A DNA stretch of 64,000 nucleotides from NCBI GenBank assembly GCA_003284445.1, contig QBVH01000006.1, positions 1 to 64,000 of the forward strand. The letters run 5' to 3'. Shown here in pieces: positions 42,583 to 54,144 of the stretch (position 1 is the stretch's first letter; each line of letters opens with the position of its first letter). Below the pieces are notes generated by a model. The model did not search any database. It had not been told where the DNA came from and was given only the letters and a program-made list of their open reading frames with translations. The translations under genes and the position numbers were made by a program. The stretch is from Prochlorococcus sp. AG-311-D23. GTDB lineage: Bacteria; Cyanobacteriota; Cyanobacteriia; PCC-6307; Cyanobiaceae.

Positions 42583-43479
42583 ATGAATCAAGATTTTGTC
42601 AAGCGATCTAAGCCTCTGCCGCCTAAATCAAAATTAATCATATTTGGAGGTGGATTTAGTGGTCAAAGAATCGCAAGTTTAGGAAGACATTTAGGAGTAA
42701 AAGTTTTATGCAGCAGGAGAAAAGAAGGTAGCAAAGGAGCTGATTTTATATTTAACACCGATCAAAAATTGTCTAATGAAATTTTGGAAGGAGCAACACA
42801 TGTCTTGAGTTGTATACCTCCTTTGTTAAGCGGAGAAGATCCTGTACTTCTTAAACTTAAAAATCAATTACTCAATTCAAAAAAGATAAAGTGGGTGGGT
42901 TATTTATCAACTACTGGTGTATATGGTGATTCAAAAGGGAACTGGGTAAATGAGAACACCTCTCCCAACCCTCAGCAAGAAAGAAGTATTCGTAGGTTGG
43001 CCTGTGAAAAACAATGGATAGACACAAAGCTTCCCATTCAAATACTCAGATTGCCAGGAATTTATGGACCTGGAAGATCTGCATTTGAAAGCCTACTAAA
43101 TGGAACAACAAAAATGATAGATAAACCCGGTCAGGTTTTTTCAAGAATTCATGTTGATGATATTGCTGGATCTGTCTTCTTTCTAATTAATCTCTTTTTT
43201 CAAGGGAGAACTCCTTCTATCGTGAATGTAGCCGATAACTTGCCAGCAAATAATCTTGACGTACTTAATTTCGCAGCCAAAATAGCTAAAAAATCTCTAC
43301 CAACAATAGTACCTTTTGAAATTGCGCAAAAAACGATGAGTCCAATGGCACTATCTTTTTGGCGGGAGAATAGAAAAGTAGATAACAAGTTATTATGTAA
43401 AAAACTTGGCTATTCTCTAATTTACCCTGATTTTAAATCTGGGTTAAAAAGTTGTTTCTCACAATTAAAAATCAATTGA
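42583..43479 (+). CDS. NAD(P)-binding epimerase-like protein (YeeZ type)
   Basis: A short-chain/extended reductase-like protein, 298 aa from this ATG (a further in-frame ATG at 42550 adds 11 residues). The NAD(P)-binding motif IIFGGGFSGQRIASL is near the N-terminus; the catalytic-site region STTGVYGDSKGNWVNE contains a tyrosine. The C-terminal part is typical of nucleoside-sugar epimerase relatives. The substrate is unknown. A 14-bp AT-rich hairpin at 43510-43541 ends the gene. Confidence 0.75.
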   Translation: MNQDFVKRSKPLPPKSKLIIFGGGFSGQRIASLGRHLGVKVLCSRRKEGSKGADFIFNTDQKLSNEILEGATHVLSCIPPLLSGEDPVLLKLKNQLLNSKKIKWVGYLSTTGVYGDSKGNWVNENTSPNPQQERSIRRLACEKQWIDTKLPIQILRLPGIYGPGRSAFESLLNGTTKMIDKPGQVFSRIHVDDIAGSVFFLINLFFQGRTPSIVNVADNLPANNLDVLNFAAKIAKKSLPTIVPFEIAQKTMSPMALSFWRENRKVDNKLLCKKLGYSLIYPDFKSGLKSCFSQLKIN

Positions 43480-43509
43480 TAGTCTTTATTCTTCAAATTA
43501 TCTTTAATC

Positions 43510-43541
43510 AAACTATTTTAAAAGTAATTTTAAAATAGTTT
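43510..43541 (+). terminator. Hairpin terminator (AT-rich)
   Basis: Arms AAACTATTTTAAAA (43510-43523) and its complement (43528-43541) with a four-base loop GTAA, 30 bases after the preceding stop. AT-only stems can be weak terminators. Confidence 0.5.
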
Positions 43542-43662
43542 GTGTGTAACTAAAGTCAAATGAAATTAATCCAATATTATTAAAACCTTATTCAAATTTA
43601 TTCCAAGCCGAATATTACTTAAACTAAGCTAAAAAATTTAAATCTTAAGAAAACATCAAAAC

Positions 43663-44688
43663 ATGACAAAATTTAAGACTTCAAAAGAAAAGAAAACTAC
43701 TCTTATTATTTCTTTAGGAGATCCTGCTGGAATAGGGACTGAAATAACATTAAAAGCTCTTGGCTCAAAGAGCTTAAATCAAAATATAAAACCTTTGCTT
43801 GTAGGATGCAAAAATAATATTCATGAAACCTATTTAAAGTTAATAAAGCATGGAATAGATAATATTCCTGATCCGAGTAAGCTTGATATTATCGATATCC
43901 CTTTAAAGAATAAAGTTATTCCAGGAATAGTTGACGAATATTCTGGTTCAGCAAGCTTTAAATGGCTTGTGAATGCAACTAATATACTTTTAGAAGGAAA
44001 AGCTAATGCTCTAGTAACGGCACCTATTTCTAAAATTGCCTGGCATAAAGCTGGTCATAAATTTGCAGGACAAACTGAATTATTAGGTAAATTAACTAAT
44101 AGAAAAACATCTATGCTTTTTACAGCGATCTCACCAAATAATGGATGGAGATTTAATACTTTATTAGCTACAACACATATACCACTCAATAAAATAAATC
44201 ATACATTAACAAAACCATTGATCAAACATAAATTAGATACTTTATTGAATTTCTGTCGTAAGTTCAAAGAAAAGCCATCAATACAAATAGCCGGATTAAA
44301 TCCACATGCTGGGGAAGAAGGAAAAATTGGAATAGAAGAACAAAACTTAATTATTCCAATTTTAAATGAATGGAAATTAGATAATCCAAACATAAAAATT
44401 AGTGGACCCATACCTCCAGATACCTGTTGGGTTTCATCAGGAAATGCATGGAATGACGCCTCAAGTGAAAATAATGCACCTGATGGAATACTTGCTTTGT
44501 ATCACGATCAAGGTCTGATACCTGTCAAGCTGATTGCTTTTGATGAAGCTGTGAACACAACTCTTGGGTTGCCTTTTGTTAGAACATCACCTGATCATGG
44601 GACTGCTCTTGATATTGCAGGAAATTTCAAGGCAAGAGCAAAAAGTATGATTGCAGCAATGAATAATGCTTGGCTACTTTCTCAATAA
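43663..44688 (+). CDS. pdxA: 4-hydroxythreonine-4-phosphate dehydrogenase
   Basis: NAD-dependent enzyme of the pyridoxal phosphate pathway (DXP-dependent branch). 341 aa; start ISLGDPAGIGTEI, the metal-binding GHKFAGQTELL, and LYHDQGLIPVKLIAFDEAVNTTLGLPFVRTSPDHGTA-like end (positions 282-325), all family features. Complete. Confidence 0.94.
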   Translation: MTKFKTSKEKKTTLIISLGDPAGIGTEITLKALGSKSLNQNIKPLLVGCKNNIHETYLKLIKHGIDNIPDPSKLDIIDIPLKNKVIPGIVDEYSGSASFKWLVNATNILLEGKANALVTAPISKIAWHKAGHKFAGQTELLGKLTNRKTSMLFTAISPNNGWRFNTLLATTHIPLNKINHTLTKPLIKHKLDTLLNFCRKFKEKPSIQIAGLNPHAGEEGKIGIEEQNLIIPILNEWKLDNPNIKISGPIPPDTCWVSSGNAWNDASSENNAPDGILALYHDQGLIPVKLIAFDEAVNTTLGLPFVRTSPDHGTALDIAGNFKARAKSMIAAMNNAWLLSQ

Positions 44689-44698
44689 GAAAAAACTT

Positions 44699-45196
44699 TT
44701 AAACAGGTTTTAATCTCATTAAAGTTTGACCAAATTCGACTGGTGTTCCGTTCTCTACAAGAATTTCAATAACTTCACCGCTTACCTCTGATTCTAATTC
44801 GTTCATTAATTTCATTGCCTCAAGAATGCAAACAGCTTGACCTACGCTAATTTTCGATCCAATCTCCACGAAAGGAGGCTCTTCTGGGCCTGGTGCGCGA
44901 TAAAAGGTCCCAACCATAGGAGCAGTTACTTCAACGAAATCTGAGCGTGATCCTGGCACCGAAGGAGGAGGTGTGCTAGGTACAGGAGAAGAATCAATTT
45001 TAGATTGAGGTGGTGGTGTATCAATCTCTTCTGAAGTGATTTTCCTATTAGAAGCTATTGAATCTGAAGAAGGCCCAATATTACGTTTAACTTCCAAACA
45101 AAAGTCTTCTCCCTCAAGTCGAAACTCTTGAATATCACTCTCAGCTAAAGTTGCCAACAAGCGATGAAGCTCTTCGTGATCAAGATTCATAGTCAT
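44699..45196 (-). CDS. accB: Biotin carboxyl carrier protein of acetyl-CoA carboxylase
   Basis: Carries biotin for malonyl-CoA synthesis. 165 aa: an N-terminal conserved part, a proline/serine-rich linker (about 60-85), and the biotinyl domain with K129 in EAMKLMNE. The start overlaps the end of efp by 4 bp, the standard efp-accB order of cyanobacteria. Confidence 0.95.
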   Translation of the reverse strand: MTMNLDHEELHRLLATLAESDIQEFRLEGEDFCLEVKRNIGPSSDSIASNRKITSEEIDTPPPQSKIDSSPVPSTPPPSVPGSRSDFVEVTAPMVGTFYRAPGPEEPPFVEIGSKISVGQAVCILEAMKLMNELESEVSGEVIEILVENGTPVEFGQTLMRLKPV

Positions 45197-45756
45197 TGTG
45201 TTTCTCGGCCTAGATAACTGTCATTTCGAGTGTCTACTCGGATTTTCTCACCAATTGAAATAAATAATGGGACCATTACTTGGGCTCCTGTTTCCAAGAT
45301 TGCAGGCTTTGTTCCTCCAGAAGCAGTGTCACCTTTTACGCCAGGATCAGTTTCTTTTATTTCTAAAACAACTGAGTTGGGCAATTCAACTTCAAGAGGT
45401 TTTTCATTCCAAGACACTACATTAACCTCCATCCCCTCCTTTAAATATTTCCTGCTTTCACCAATTTGTTTAGCTGTTAGCAGCGTTTCTTCATAAGAAT
45501 TCATATCCATAAATACAAAATCTTCTCCGTCCATATAAGTGTGTTGCAACTTTGATTTCTCCAAAAGAGCTTGTGGAACCATTTCCCCAGCTCTAAAAGT
45601 CTTGTCGACAACACTACCGCTCACCACAGCTTTTAATTTGGTCCTAACAAACGCAGAACCCTTGCCAGGTTTGACATGTAGAAATTCAATTACACGCCAA
45701 ACTGCACCGTCTAACTCGATCGTAGTGCCAGTGCGAAAGTCGTTACTTGAAATCAT
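45193..45756 (-). CDS. efp: Translation elongation factor P
   Basis: Helps ribosomes through proline runs. 187 aa, three beta-barrel domains. The tip residue is K32 in [11 protein letters not shown]. Followed by accB, overlapping by 4 bp, so both are translated from one message. Confidence 0.96.
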   Translation of the reverse strand: MISSNDFRTGTTIELDGAVWRVIEFLHVKPGKGSAFVRTKLKAVVSGSVVDKTFRAGEMVPQALLEKSKLQHTYMDGEDFVFMDMNSYEETLLTAKQIGESRKYLKEGMEVNVVSWNEKPLEVELPNSVVLEIKETDPGVKGDTASGGTKPAILETGAQVMVPLFISIGEKIRVDTRNDSYLGRETQ

Positions 45757-45819
45757 TCACACAAAAGATACCAATCGATCATAAGTCTGTGCCAAAGTCA
45801 TGCAAAACATAGAATTAAC

Positions 45820-46896
45820 ATGGCGAAAAAGATTTGCATTCTTGCCCTGATAACAATCCTATTTTCTTTAAGCTCTCCATGGATTGAACCTGTTGCTGCA
45901 AGCTTACCAAATGGTAATCGATTGAAAGATCCATACGCAATATTAAGAAATTCCTTGCCGATTGACCAAAAAGAATTACGTGAATTACAAAACAAACTAG
46001 AAGATACCAGCGAAGATCTTCGAGGTAGTAGATGGTCAGCTATCAGCAAAGCCACTTCCAGAAGTCAATTCTTAGTGAGTAACAAAAAAAATCAAATTCT
46101 TGACTCAATACCAGAGGAAAATAGAGAAAATGCGGCTAATATGCTTTCTAATTTAAAAGAAGAGCTTGATGAATTAGGACAAATAGTAAACGAAAAAAAT
46201 AAAGTCTCATTTCTTGACATAAGGCGTCAAAGTTTGAAAACAATTGATGATATAGAATCTCTTCTAATCACAAAAAATTTTCCATATAAAATACCTACTG
46301 AATATGAGAATTTACCAAGACTTCTAGGTAGAGCAAACGTTGAAATAAAAACCTCAAAAGGAAATATGAATGCAATTATTGATGGTTACAATGCTCCTTT
46401 AACAGCTGGTGCATTTATAGATCTTTCAATGAAAGGTTTCTACGATGGTTTACCAATAAATAGGGCTGAAGAGTTTTTTATTCTTCAAACTGGTGATCCT
46501 AAAGGAGAAACAATTGGATATATAGATCCTGATAGTAATGAGTTGAGAAGAGTTCCATTAGAAATAAGAACATCTAGCTTGGAAGATACGCTTTATGGAG
46601 AAACTTTTGAAGACGTTGGTCTTTACACTGATACTCCAGTACTTCCATTCGCAACTTTAGGAACACTTGGGTGGGCCCATTCTGATACAGATTTAAATGA
46701 TGGTTCATCGCAGTTTTTCTTCTTTTTATATGAAGCTGAATTAAATCCAGCGGGACGTAATCTTATTGATGGAAGAAACGCAGCTTTTGGATACATAATA
46801 GAAGGTTCAGAAATATTAAATAAACTGGGAGTAGATGATAAAATTATCTCGATTACAGTATTAAATGGTTCAGAAAATCTAAAACTTAAAGCTTAA
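45820..46896 (+). CDS. Cyclophilin-type peptidyl-prolyl isomerase of the thylakoid lumen (CYP38/TLP40 type)
   Basis: A 358-aa exported protein: signal peptide (about 1-27), a helical N-terminal half like that of plant CYP38 (with LPIDQKELRELQNKLEDTSEDLRG), and a C-terminal cyclophilin domain (about 165-355; TAGAFIDLSMKGFYDGLPINRAEEF and SSQFFFFLY). The plant protein helps assemble photosystem II; the same role is likely here. The downstream thiL starts 12 bp after its stop. Confidence 0.85.
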   Translation: MAKKICILALITILFSLSSPWIEPVAASLPNGNRLKDPYAILRNSLPIDQKELRELQNKLEDTSEDLRGSRWSAISKATSRSQFLVSNKKNQILDSIPEENRENAANMLSNLKEELDELGQIVNEKNKVSFLDIRRQSLKTIDDIESLLITKNFPYKIPTEYENLPRLLGRANVEIKTSKGNMNAIIDGYNAPLTAGAFIDLSMKGFYDGLPINRAEEFFILQTGDPKGETIGYIDPDSNELRRVPLEIRTSSLEDTLYGETFEDVGLYTDTPVLPFATLGTLGWAHSDTDLNDGSSQFFFFLYEAELNPAGRNLIDGRNAAFGYIIEGSEILNKLGVDDKIISITVLNGSENLKLKA

Positions 46897-46908
46897 ATTT
46901 GAAATAAA

Positions 46909-47892
46909 GTGACAACTACTATTAAAGATTTAGGTGAAATAGAATTACTAAATCGTTTAAAAAAATTTATGCGCTGTGGACAAATAGATGATGATGTCGC
47001 AGAAATAAACAAAATCAATAAAAGTTTATTAATTAACACTGATTTAATTGTAGAAAAAATTCATTTTTCTGATGAAATATCTAATGCTAAAGATATTGGC
47101 TGGAAATGTATTACCACAAATATTTCTGATCTTATTTGCAGCGGCTCAGAAAATATAATTTCCTTTACTATTGGTCTTGTTTTGCCGCCAAACACACATT
47201 GGGAATGGGTTGAAAGTCTATATGAAGGAATGTGGGAAGCGATGCAAGAATTTGGAGGAGAAATAATCGGTGGAGATTGCTCGTGCGGAGAAACAAAAAT
47301 GATTTCAATTACAGCAATTGGAGAAATGAATCTACCCAGACTACATAGAGGAAATGCTTTACCTGGAGATTACATTGTTAGCACTGGATTCCATGGATTA
47401 AGTAGGCTTGGCTTGGCTCTTTTAACATCAGAGAAACTTCCTAGTGATGCCCAAGTAAGTCCTAATCTAATTAATAGGGCTATAAACGCCCACAAACGCC
47501 CCTATCCTGCTTTAAAAGCACTCAAAGCATTAATTGCTTGCAAACCTCAATCAACAAGCTGGAGAGCCGCAGGAACTGATAGCAGCGATGGACTAATTGA
47601 ATCAATAAGAGGAATTTGCCAAGCTAGTAATTGTCAAGCGGTTTTATCAAAAAATTCTATTCTCAAACATCCTGACTGGCCAGAAGATGATATTTGGGAT
47701 GAATGGATTCTTAATGGGGGTGAGGACTATGAATTGATACTCAGTCTTCCTAAAGAATGGGCAAAGTCATTATCAAATAAATTAAAAACTGCAAAAATTA
47801 TTGGGTTTATCAAAGAAGGTAAACCCAATATTTTCTGGGATAATTTAGAACAAACTAAAATTGAGCAATCAAGTCTATTTCAACATTTTTAA
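46909..47892 (+). CDS. thiL: Thiamine-monophosphate kinase
   Basis: Makes the active cofactor thiamine diphosphate. 327 aa, with GTG as start codon. Family signature segments DVAEI, INTDLIVEKIHF and GGDCSCGETKM, and the conserved NGGEDYELIL motif near the C-terminus. It is 12 bp after the cyclophilin gene, so co-transcription is likely although the functions differ. Confidence 0.92.
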   Translation: MTTTIKDLGEIELLNRLKKFMRCGQIDDDVAEINKINKSLLINTDLIVEKIHFSDEISNAKDIGWKCITTNISDLICSGSENIISFTIGLVLPPNTHWEWVESLYEGMWEAMQEFGGEIIGGDCSCGETKMISITAIGEMNLPRLHRGNALPGDYIVSTGFHGLSRLGLALLTSEKLPSDAQVSPNLINRAINAHKRPYPALKALKALIACKPQSTSWRAAGTDSSDGLIESIRGICQASNCQAVLSKNSILKHPDWPEDDIWDEWILNGGEDYELILSLPKEWAKSLSNKLKTAKIIGFIKEGKPNIFWDNLEQTKIEQSSLFQHF

Positions 47893-47907
47893 CGCTGAAA
47901 CTTAATT

Positions 47908-48954
47908 TTACTTCCATTTTTGAGCAACGATTTCAGCCAAGTCAACAACCCTTTGACTGTAACCCCACTCATTGTCATACCAAGCTAAAACTTTCACCAT
48001 ATTGTCATCGATGCACATTGTTAAAGCTTCATCAACAATGGTTGATTCATTCGTTCCAGCATAGTCAGTAGAAACCAGAGGCAAATCACCATATTTAATG
48101 ATGCCTTTCATTTCTCCCTGTGAAGCGGTTTTAAGTAATGAATTGACTTCTTCAGCGCTTGTTTTACGACTTGATTCAAAAACCAAATCAACTGCAGAAA
48201 CATTAGGAGTAGGGACTCGCATCGCAATACCAGTTAGTTTCCCTTTCATTTGTGGATAAACAAGAGCAACAGCCTTTGCCGCTCCAGTTGAAGTAGGGAC
48301 CAAATTCATTGCTGCTGCTCTTGCGCGACGTAAATCACGATGAGCATTATCAAGAATTCTTTGATCTCCAGTATAACTATGAATCGTGGTCATTAAACCT
48401 TTATTAATCCCCAACTTCTGATCTAAAACTTTTACTATTGGAGCTAAACAATTGGTGGTGCAACTCGCATTGCTGAGGATATCAAAATCTTCATGAGAGT
48501 ATGAATCAGCGTTAACGCCAACCACATAAGTACCTACACCATCACCCTTACCAGGTGCAGTAAGAATGACCTTCTTAGCCCCAACTTGCAGATGCTTACT
48601 CGCACCAACATCTGTATTAAATACACCTGTTGACTCAATTACTAAATCAATTCCCCACTCTTTCCAAGGAAGATTTAAAGGGTTTCTATCTGAATAACAT
48701 TTTATTGTTTTGCCATTAATTTGAAATGTATCGTCTGTATGTGAAATTTCGGCGTCTTTTATAGCACCTAAAATAGAGTCATATTTGAGCAAATGTGCAC
48801 AAGTTTTTGGGTCAGAAGTGACGTTAATGCCGACCACCTCAATATTTGTATTTGCACCCCTACTGAGCCAACAACGCATAAAATTGCGTCCAATTCTTCC
48901 GAATCCATTAATCGCTACACGCAAGGTCATTTCAAAAACGGTAAAACCGCACAA
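47908..48954 (-). CDS. gap2: Glyceraldehyde-3-phosphate dehydrogenase, photosynthetic Gap2 type
   Basis: Calvin-cycle and glycolytic GAPDH that uses NADPH or NADH. 340 aa from M9 (48930), the true start by comparison with the family ([17 protein letters not shown]). The catalytic cysteine is C157 in [12 protein letters not shown]. The lack of a CP12 partner next to it is normal. A second GAPDH was not seen in the window. Confidence 0.95.
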   Translation of the reverse strand: MCGFTVFEMTLRVAINGFGRIGRNFMRCWLSRGANTNIEVVGINVTSDPKTCAHLLKYDSILGAIKDAEISHTDDTFQINGKTIKCYSDRNPLNLPWKEWGIDLVIESTGVFNTDVGASKHLQVGAKKVILTAPGKGDGVGTYVVGVNADSYSHEDFDILSNASCTTNCLAPIVKVLDQKLGINKGLMTTIHSYTGDQRILDNAHRDLRRARAAAMNLVPTSTGAAKAVALVYPQMKGKLTGIAMRVPTPNVSAVDLVFESSRKTSAEEVNSLLKTASQGEMKGIIKYGDLPLVSTDYAGTNESTIVDEALTMCIDDNMVKVLAWYDNEWGYSQRVVDLAEIVAQKWK

Positions 48955-49079
48955 GCTACTGGCCGCTGATCATACAGAACGATGATCATTTTCTGTGCAT
49001 TTTGAAAAATAATTGAAGCGTTAAGGAAATAAAAAGTACAAAAACTCTCTAATTCTTTAAAAAATGTGCCTTTATATCA

Positions 49080-50564
49080 ATGAAGAGTTATCTTTCTAAC
49101 GACACTGAAGCGAAATTGAAGAAGAAAAAAGAGTTACCACCTCATATTCATTTTATTGGAATAGGAGGTATTGGAATGTCTGCTCTAGCAATGATTCTCG
49201 CTCAAAAAGGATATTCAATATCTGGCTCTGACCAGAAAAAAAACCTAACTTTAAAGAAATTAGAAGAAAACAAAGTCCACATCTTTCCAACCCAAGTAGA
49301 ATCGAATATTGATGAAATTATTAAAGACCATGGGAAAAATATATTAGTTGTTAGAAGTTCAGCAATACATCAAGGTAATTTAGAATTATGTAAAGCAAAA
49401 AAATATAATTTAAAAATCAAGCATCGTTCTGAAATATTAGCCTTTTTAATTGAACAAAAAAAATCAATAATCGTCTCAGGATCTCATGGTAAAACAACTA
49501 CAAGTACTTACATTACAACATTATTTTCTTATGCAAATAAGAATCCGACCGCTATCATAGGCGGCATTGTACCTCTCTACAAAAGCAACTACAATTTTGG
49601 TAATAGTGAATTTTTAATAGCAGAAGCAGATGAATCAGATGGATCATTAGTAAAGTTTAATCCAAGTATAGGATTGATCACAAATTTAGAACTTGAACAT
49701 GTCGATCATTATATAGATCTAGAAGATTTAATAGAAACAATGAAACAGTTTGCTCAAAACTGTGAATGCTTGATTACCAATTTTGATTGTAACAATCTTA
49801 GAGCTAATATCCAGAGTTCTAAATGGTTTTCAATTCAAAAAATTATTAACATAGATTTTGCACTGATTCCGAAAGAATCTAATGGATGTGAAATTATTGC
49901 GGAGTATTATGAGAAAGAAAAGTTTATTGATGTTATAAAAATACCTGTTCCTGGAATACATAATTTAAGTAATGCAGCCGCCGCTATAGCTGCATGTAGA
50001 GTGGCTGGAATTCTTTTCAAAGATATAAAAAAAGGAATTGACAATTTAAAGCTACCTTCAAGAAGATTTGAATTTAAAGGATTGTGGAAAAACAGAATAA
50101 TAGTTGAGGATTATGCTCATCATCCAAGCGAAATTGATGCTGCAATATCAATTGCATCTTCTATTATTAAGACAAAGCATACTCTCTCAAAAATATTACC
50201 AAGAAGAATAGTTACGATATTTCAGCCACATCGATATAGTAGAACTAAAAGGTTTCAAGAGGAATTTGCAAAAAGTCTAAGTAAATCTGATTTAGTATAT
50301 ATAACTCCAATTTACTCTGCTGGAGAAGATAAAATCGAAGGAATAAATAATAAGAATATGGGATATGAGTTAAAAAAAATCAAACCTAGCATAGAAATAT
50401 ATACTCCAGATAATAATCAAAATTTGATAAAACTAATAAAAAAACATACGCTTGAAAAAGACTTGATTTTAATTATGGGAGCAGGAGACATTAATCTAAT
50501 ATGTGAAAATCTATTTTTAGAATCAATCAATAATAAATTAATCAGCAGTGATATAGCCGCTTAA
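49080..50564 (+). CDS. murC: UDP-N-acetylmuramate-alanine ligase
   Basis: Adds L-alanine in peptidoglycan precursor synthesis. 494 aa; [11 protein letters not shown] (27-37, UDP-binding) and ATP loop SGSHGKTTT (133-141) are clear. It is followed by murB 3 bp later and ebfC, a small cell-wall gene cluster. Confidence 0.95.
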   Translation: MKSYLSNDTEAKLKKKKELPPHIHFIGIGGIGMSALAMILAQKGYSISGSDQKKNLTLKKLEENKVHIFPTQVESNIDEIIKDHGKNILVVRSSAIHQGNLELCKAKKYNLKIKHRSEILAFLIEQKKSIIVSGSHGKTTTSTYITTLFSYANKNPTAIIGGIVPLYKSNYNFGNSEFLIAEADESDGSLVKFNPSIGLITNLELEHVDHYIDLEDLIETMKQFAQNCECLITNFDCNNLRANIQSSKWFSIQKIINIDFALIPKESNGCEIIAEYYEKEKFIDVIKIPVPGIHNLSNAAAAIAACRVAGILFKDIKKGIDNLKLPSRRFEFKGLWKNRIIVEDYAHHPSEIDAAISIASSIIKTKHTLSKILPRRIVTIFQPHRYSRTKRFQEEFAKSLSKSDLVYITPIYSAGEDKIEGINNKNMGYELKKIKPSIEIYTPDNNQNLIKLIKKHTLEKDLILIMGAGDINLICENLFLESINNKLISSDIAA

Positions 50565-50567
50565 TAA

Positions 50568-51443
50568 ATGAATTCCATTAAATTAGAAAAAAATATTTCT
50601 TTATCAAATTTCACTACTTGGGGAATAGGTGGTCCTGCAGAATGGATTGCTCAACCAAAAAATATTGAAGAACTTAAATATATAATTAATTGGACAAATA
50701 AGAAAAAAATTCCTTGCAGTATTATTGGTGCTGGATCAAATCTTTTAATTAATGACAAAGGAATTAAAGGTTTAAGTCTATGTATGCGTAATTTCAAAGG
50801 AATTCAAATTAATAAAAACAATGGAATTATGGAAGTCCTTAGCGGTGAAATGCTTCCTACTTTAGCCAGAAAAGCTGCCGCAAGTGGACTACATGGCTTC
50901 GAATGGGCTGTAGGAATACCAGGAACAATTGGTGGAGCAGTAGTTATGAATGCAGGAACGCAAGAACATTGCTTATCTAGCTATCTCGAGAGTATTACAA
51001 CGCTATCTTTGACAGGTGAATACAAAAGAATCAAAAGAAAAAATCTAAACTTTGGATACCGACACAGTCTGCTTCAAAATGAAAAATTAATTGTCGTATC
51101 TGCTCGACTCAAGCTGGCATTAGGACATGCAAAAGAAATTCGACAGGTCACTAATGAAAACTTAAACCATCGATTAAAAACTCAACCTTATCAAGCTCAA
51201 ACCTGCGGCAGTGTTTTTCGTAATCCAGAACCTTTGAAAGCTGCAAAATTAATTGAAGAACTTGGTTTAAAAGGATTTCGTTTTGGTGGAGCTGAAATAT
51301 CCAAAATCCATTCAAATTTTATAATTAACGCAAACCAAGCTTCCTCTTATGACGTCAGAGAATTGATTAAATATGTCAAAAAAAGAGTTTTTGATTCTTA
51401 TGGAATCTTGTTAGAAACAGAAGTTAAACAATGTGGCTTTTGA
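50568..51443 (+). CDS. murB: UDP-N-acetylenolpyruvoylglucosamine reductase (type II)
   Basis: FAD enzyme that makes UDP-N-acetylmuramate. 291 aa, shorter than the E. coli type and without its extra loop. FAD-binding GAGSNLLINDKGIKG and the GFEWAVGIPGTIGGAVVMNAG segment; the QTCGSVFRNPE segment with a Ser-type proton donor. It is 3 bp from murC. Confidence 0.95.
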   Translation: MNSIKLEKNISLSNFTTWGIGGPAEWIAQPKNIEELKYIINWTNKKKIPCSIIGAGSNLLINDKGIKGLSLCMRNFKGIQINKNNGIMEVLSGEMLPTLARKAAASGLHGFEWAVGIPGTIGGAVVMNAGTQEHCLSSYLESITTLSLTGEYKRIKRKNLNFGYRHSLLQNEKLIVVSARLKLALGHAKEIRQVTNENLNHRLKTQPYQAQTCGSVFRNPEPLKAAKLIEELGLKGFRFGGAEISKIHSNFIINANQASSYDVRELIKYVKKRVFDSYGILLETEVKQCGF

Positions 51444-51480
51444 ATTTAAACCCTAAACTCAATAACAATAGGAAATTCTC

Positions 51481-51828
51481 ATGGCTGGATTCGGACTACC
51501 AAATTTTGGACAACTCACTGAAGCTTTTAAAAAAGCACAACAAATTCAGCAAAATGCCCAAAAACTTCAAGAAGAGCTTGAAATTTTGGAGATAGAAGGA
51601 ACAAATAACGACAATAGGGCAAAGATATGGATGTCAGGGAATCAAAAACCTTTACGGGTAGAAATTGACCCATCTCTTCTTTCTGAAAAAAAGGCAATAA
51701 TCGAAGAGGCAATACTAGATGCTATGAAATCTGCTCACGAAATTTCAACTTCGACTATGAAAGAACGAATGGAAGATTTGACCGGCGGATTCAAACTTAA
51801 CCTGCCTGGTATGGGAGAGGAGAGTTAA
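51481..51828 (+). CDS. ebfC: Nucleoid-associated protein of the YbaB/EbfC family
   Basis: A 115-aa DNA-binding dimer protein (start [20 protein letters not shown], then [12 protein letters not shown]) with the conserved helix and the C-terminal [12 protein letters not shown] tail. Its 3' end overlaps the convergent rsgA by 32 bp, an unusually long overlap for two conserved genes. Confidence 0.9.
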   Translation: MAGFGLPNFGQLTEAFKKAQQIQQNAQKLQEELEILEIEGTNNDNRAKIWMSGNQKPLRVEIDPSLLSEKKAIIEEAILDAMKSAHEISTSTMKERMEDLTGGFKLNLPGMGEES

Positions 51829-52735
51829 TCATTTCTTCAAGGTTCTCACGATAAAAAGGATATCTTTCAGAAGCTTTATCAATTACACAACCAGGCTCAT
51901 CTCTATGCAAACAATTTCGGAACTTGCATTGTGAATTACTTAACTGAGTTCGAAACTCTGGGAACAAAAAGGCAAAGCCAGATGGCTCACATACTATTTC
52001 TGGACGATTAAACCCCGGTGTATCAGCAAGGAGTGATTCATTTCCAATAGCAAAAAGTTCCACATGCCTTGTCGTGTGAGTACCTCTCTTTAATTTTTTT
52101 GAAACAGATGAAGTAGGTAGAGAAACGGTTGGAATTAAATGATTAATTAAACTTGTTTTTCCTACTCCAGAAGGACCAGCAAGCACAGTTAATTTTGTTC
52201 TTCGAAATCGTTCTATTAATGAATCAATACCCTGTGAATTGTGTATAGATACTGGTACACAATCATAACCCCAAGAGTTGATTTGATTTATATATAAAAT
52301 CAATTCATTTTTAGTAATTAAGTCTATTTTCGTTAAAACTATCAAAGATTTTATATTTGCACATTCAGCTGTTAATAAAAAACGACTTACTTGCTCCTTA
52401 TCAAATAAAGGCTGATCAACTGAGATACAAATAGAAACTAACGTAACATTTGCCACCGCTGGACGCTTTAAAAAACTTTGTCTAGGCTCTACATCAGAAA
52501 CTACAGCTCGTTTGTTTTTATAATCTATAGACTCTATAAAAACTTTATCACCCACATCTATAAATAAACCTTGATAATCTAACTTACTTCTACGTGTACA
52601 AAGGAGTGTAATTTTTTTAGAAAATTGATCCATAGATACATCTTTAAAATGTCGAAAATCAATCTCTACAATTAAAAAATTTGCCTTCAGTGCAACAACG
52701 ATACCTTTAAATTTATTAGATTTATCTTTATTCAC
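51797..52735 (-). CDS. rsgA: Ribosome small subunit GTPase
   Basis: Circularly permuted GTPase for late 30S assembly. 312 aa: an OB-fold start, G4 motif TKID (135-138) before the P-loop GPSGVGKTS (187-195), and a C-terminal zinc site in the [18 protein letters not shown] segment. The motif order proves the permutation. It overlaps the 79-aa gene start by 8 bp. Confidence 0.94.
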   Translation of the reverse strand: MNKDKSNKFKGIVVALKANFLIVEIDFRHFKDVSMDQFSKKITLLCTRRSKLDYQGLFIDVGDKVFIESIDYKNKRAVVSDVEPRQSFLKRPAVANVTLVSICISVDQPLFDKEQVSRFLLTAECANIKSLIVLTKIDLITKNELILYINQINSWGYDCVPVSIHNSQGIDSLIERFRRTKLTVLAGPSGVGKTSLINHLIPTVSLPTSSVSKKLKRGTHTTRHVELFAIGNESLLADTPGFNRPEIVCEPSGFAFLFPEFRTQLSNSQCKFRNCLHRDEPGCVIDKASERYPFYRENLEEMINSPLPYQAG

Positions 52736-52967
52736 TCGATATTAATAAAGTTACTTTTTTAGGACTTCTTTTAAGTATTTTAACTTTATAACCCTTATCT
52801 TGCAAACCATCTATAACACTTGTTTCTGCTTCTCCTATATCCAAATCTACTTTCAAAACTTCATTAAAAGACAATTGTTCCAAAGTCAAGCAACATTTAA
52901 CAAAATTGACGGGGCAAACAAGTCCACACAAGTCTAAATAATGATCAATTAATATATTCTTATCCAC
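52728..52967 (-). CDS. TusA-like sulphur carrier protein
   Basis: A 79-aa protein of the SirA/TusA family. The usual CPxP is CPVN here (LCGLVCPVNFVKC), so the last proline is changed; the cysteine that carries persulphide is kept. It lies between dnaJ (stop and start share position 52967) and rsgA in one operon. Its sulphur acceptor is unknown; tRNA thiolation or molybdopterin are possible. Confidence 0.8.
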   Translation of the reverse strand: MDKNILIDHYLDLCGLVCPVNFVKCCLTLEQLSFNEVLKVDLDIGEAETSVIDGLQDKGYKVKILKRSPKKVTLLISSE

Positions 52968-54100
52968 TATTTGTTGCCAAACAACTTACTAAATAAGCCA
53001 CTTTTATGATAATGATGTTGAGGCCCAAGAGCAGAGTAATGTCCAGCTAATTCTTCTAATAAATTTCTTTCAGAATCTGATAGTTTTGTAGGCAATTTAA
53101 TCTTTACTGAGACTTGATGATTTCCTCTGGCGACTGGATTACCTAATTTCGGAACCCCTTTATTTTCTTGATTTAAAATAGAATTAGGTTGTGTACCTGC
53201 TGGAATTTCTAACTTAGTGGGACCATCCACAGTATCTATTTCAATAGTATCTCCTAATATTGCCTGAAGGTAGCTGATATTGACTTCAGATAAAATAGTT
53301 AAACCATCTCTCTTAAGATTGGGATGATTTTTAACTTTTAAGAAAACATATAGATCCCCAGATGGACCACCCTTTAATCCAGCATTACCCTCTCCGGAAA
53401 CTCTTAATCGTGTTCCACTATCAACTCCAGCAGGGATGTTGATTTTTAATTTTTTCCTTACTTGTTTAACCCCTTTTCCACCACAAGAATTACAAGGATC
53501 CTTAATCATTTGTCCAGTGCCGCCACAATTTGGGCATTCAGCCACTTGAGTAAAACTTCCAAAAGGTGTACGAGTCGCTCTTCTTACTTGGCCTGCACCA
53601 CCACATGTAGAACAAGTAATAGGACCAGTACCTTTTTTAGCCCCAGACCCTGAGCAAACATCACAAGTTTCTAGATGAGGAATCGTGATTTCTTTTTCTT
53701 GTCCAAAAATAGCTTTATCAAAATCAATCGTAAGGTCGTAACGTAAATCATCTCCCTGCTGAGGTCCACGCCTTTGAGGACGAGAACCACCGGGGGAACT
53801 AGCACCACCAAATCCATTAAAGAAGGTATCAAACAAATCTGCAAAGCCGCCCATATCTCCCATATCAGGCATACCAGCGGCCCCACCTAATCCAGCTTCT
53901 CCAAATTGGTCGTAACGAGCTCGCTTTTGAGAGTCGCTTAAAACTTCATATGCTTTACCTATTTCTTTAAACTTGTCTTCTGCACCTGCTTCCTTGTTTA
54001 CGTCAGGATGATATTTCCGAGCTTGCTGTCTATAAGCTCTTTTTAAAGTGTCAGCATCAGCATCTCTGCTAACACCCAATAGTTCGTAAAAATCAGCCAT
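52967..54100 (-). CDS. dnaJ: Chaperone DnaJ
   Basis: Hsp40 co-chaperone of DnaK. 377 aa: J domain with H31-P-D33, G/F-rich linker (about 70-115), zinc-finger domain with four CxxCxGxG repeats (146-210) and the C-terminal substrate domain. All domains of a class I DnaJ. It follows grpE by 44 bp; dnaK is not in the window. Confidence 0.96.
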   Translation of the reverse strand: MADFYELLGVSRDADADTLKRAYRQQARKYHPDVNKEAGAEDKFKEIGKAYEVLSDSQKRARYDQFGEAGLGGAAGMPDMGDMGGFADLFDTFFNGFGGASSPGGSRPQRRGPQQGDDLRYDLTIDFDKAIFGQEKEITIPHLETCDVCSGSGAKKGTGPITCSTCGGAGQVRRATRTPFGSFTQVAECPNCGGTGQMIKDPCNSCGGKGVKQVRKKLKINIPAGVDSGTRLRVSGEGNAGLKGGPSGDLYVFLKVKNHPNLKRDGLTILSEVNISYLQAILGDTIEIDTVDGPTKLEIPAGTQPNSILNQENKGVPKLGNPVARGNHQVSVKIKLPTKLSDSERNLLEELAGHYSALGPQHHYHKSGLFSKLFGNK

Positions 54101-54144
54101 TAGTCCATTTAAACAAATTCACTACCTTTTCGATCACCATATAG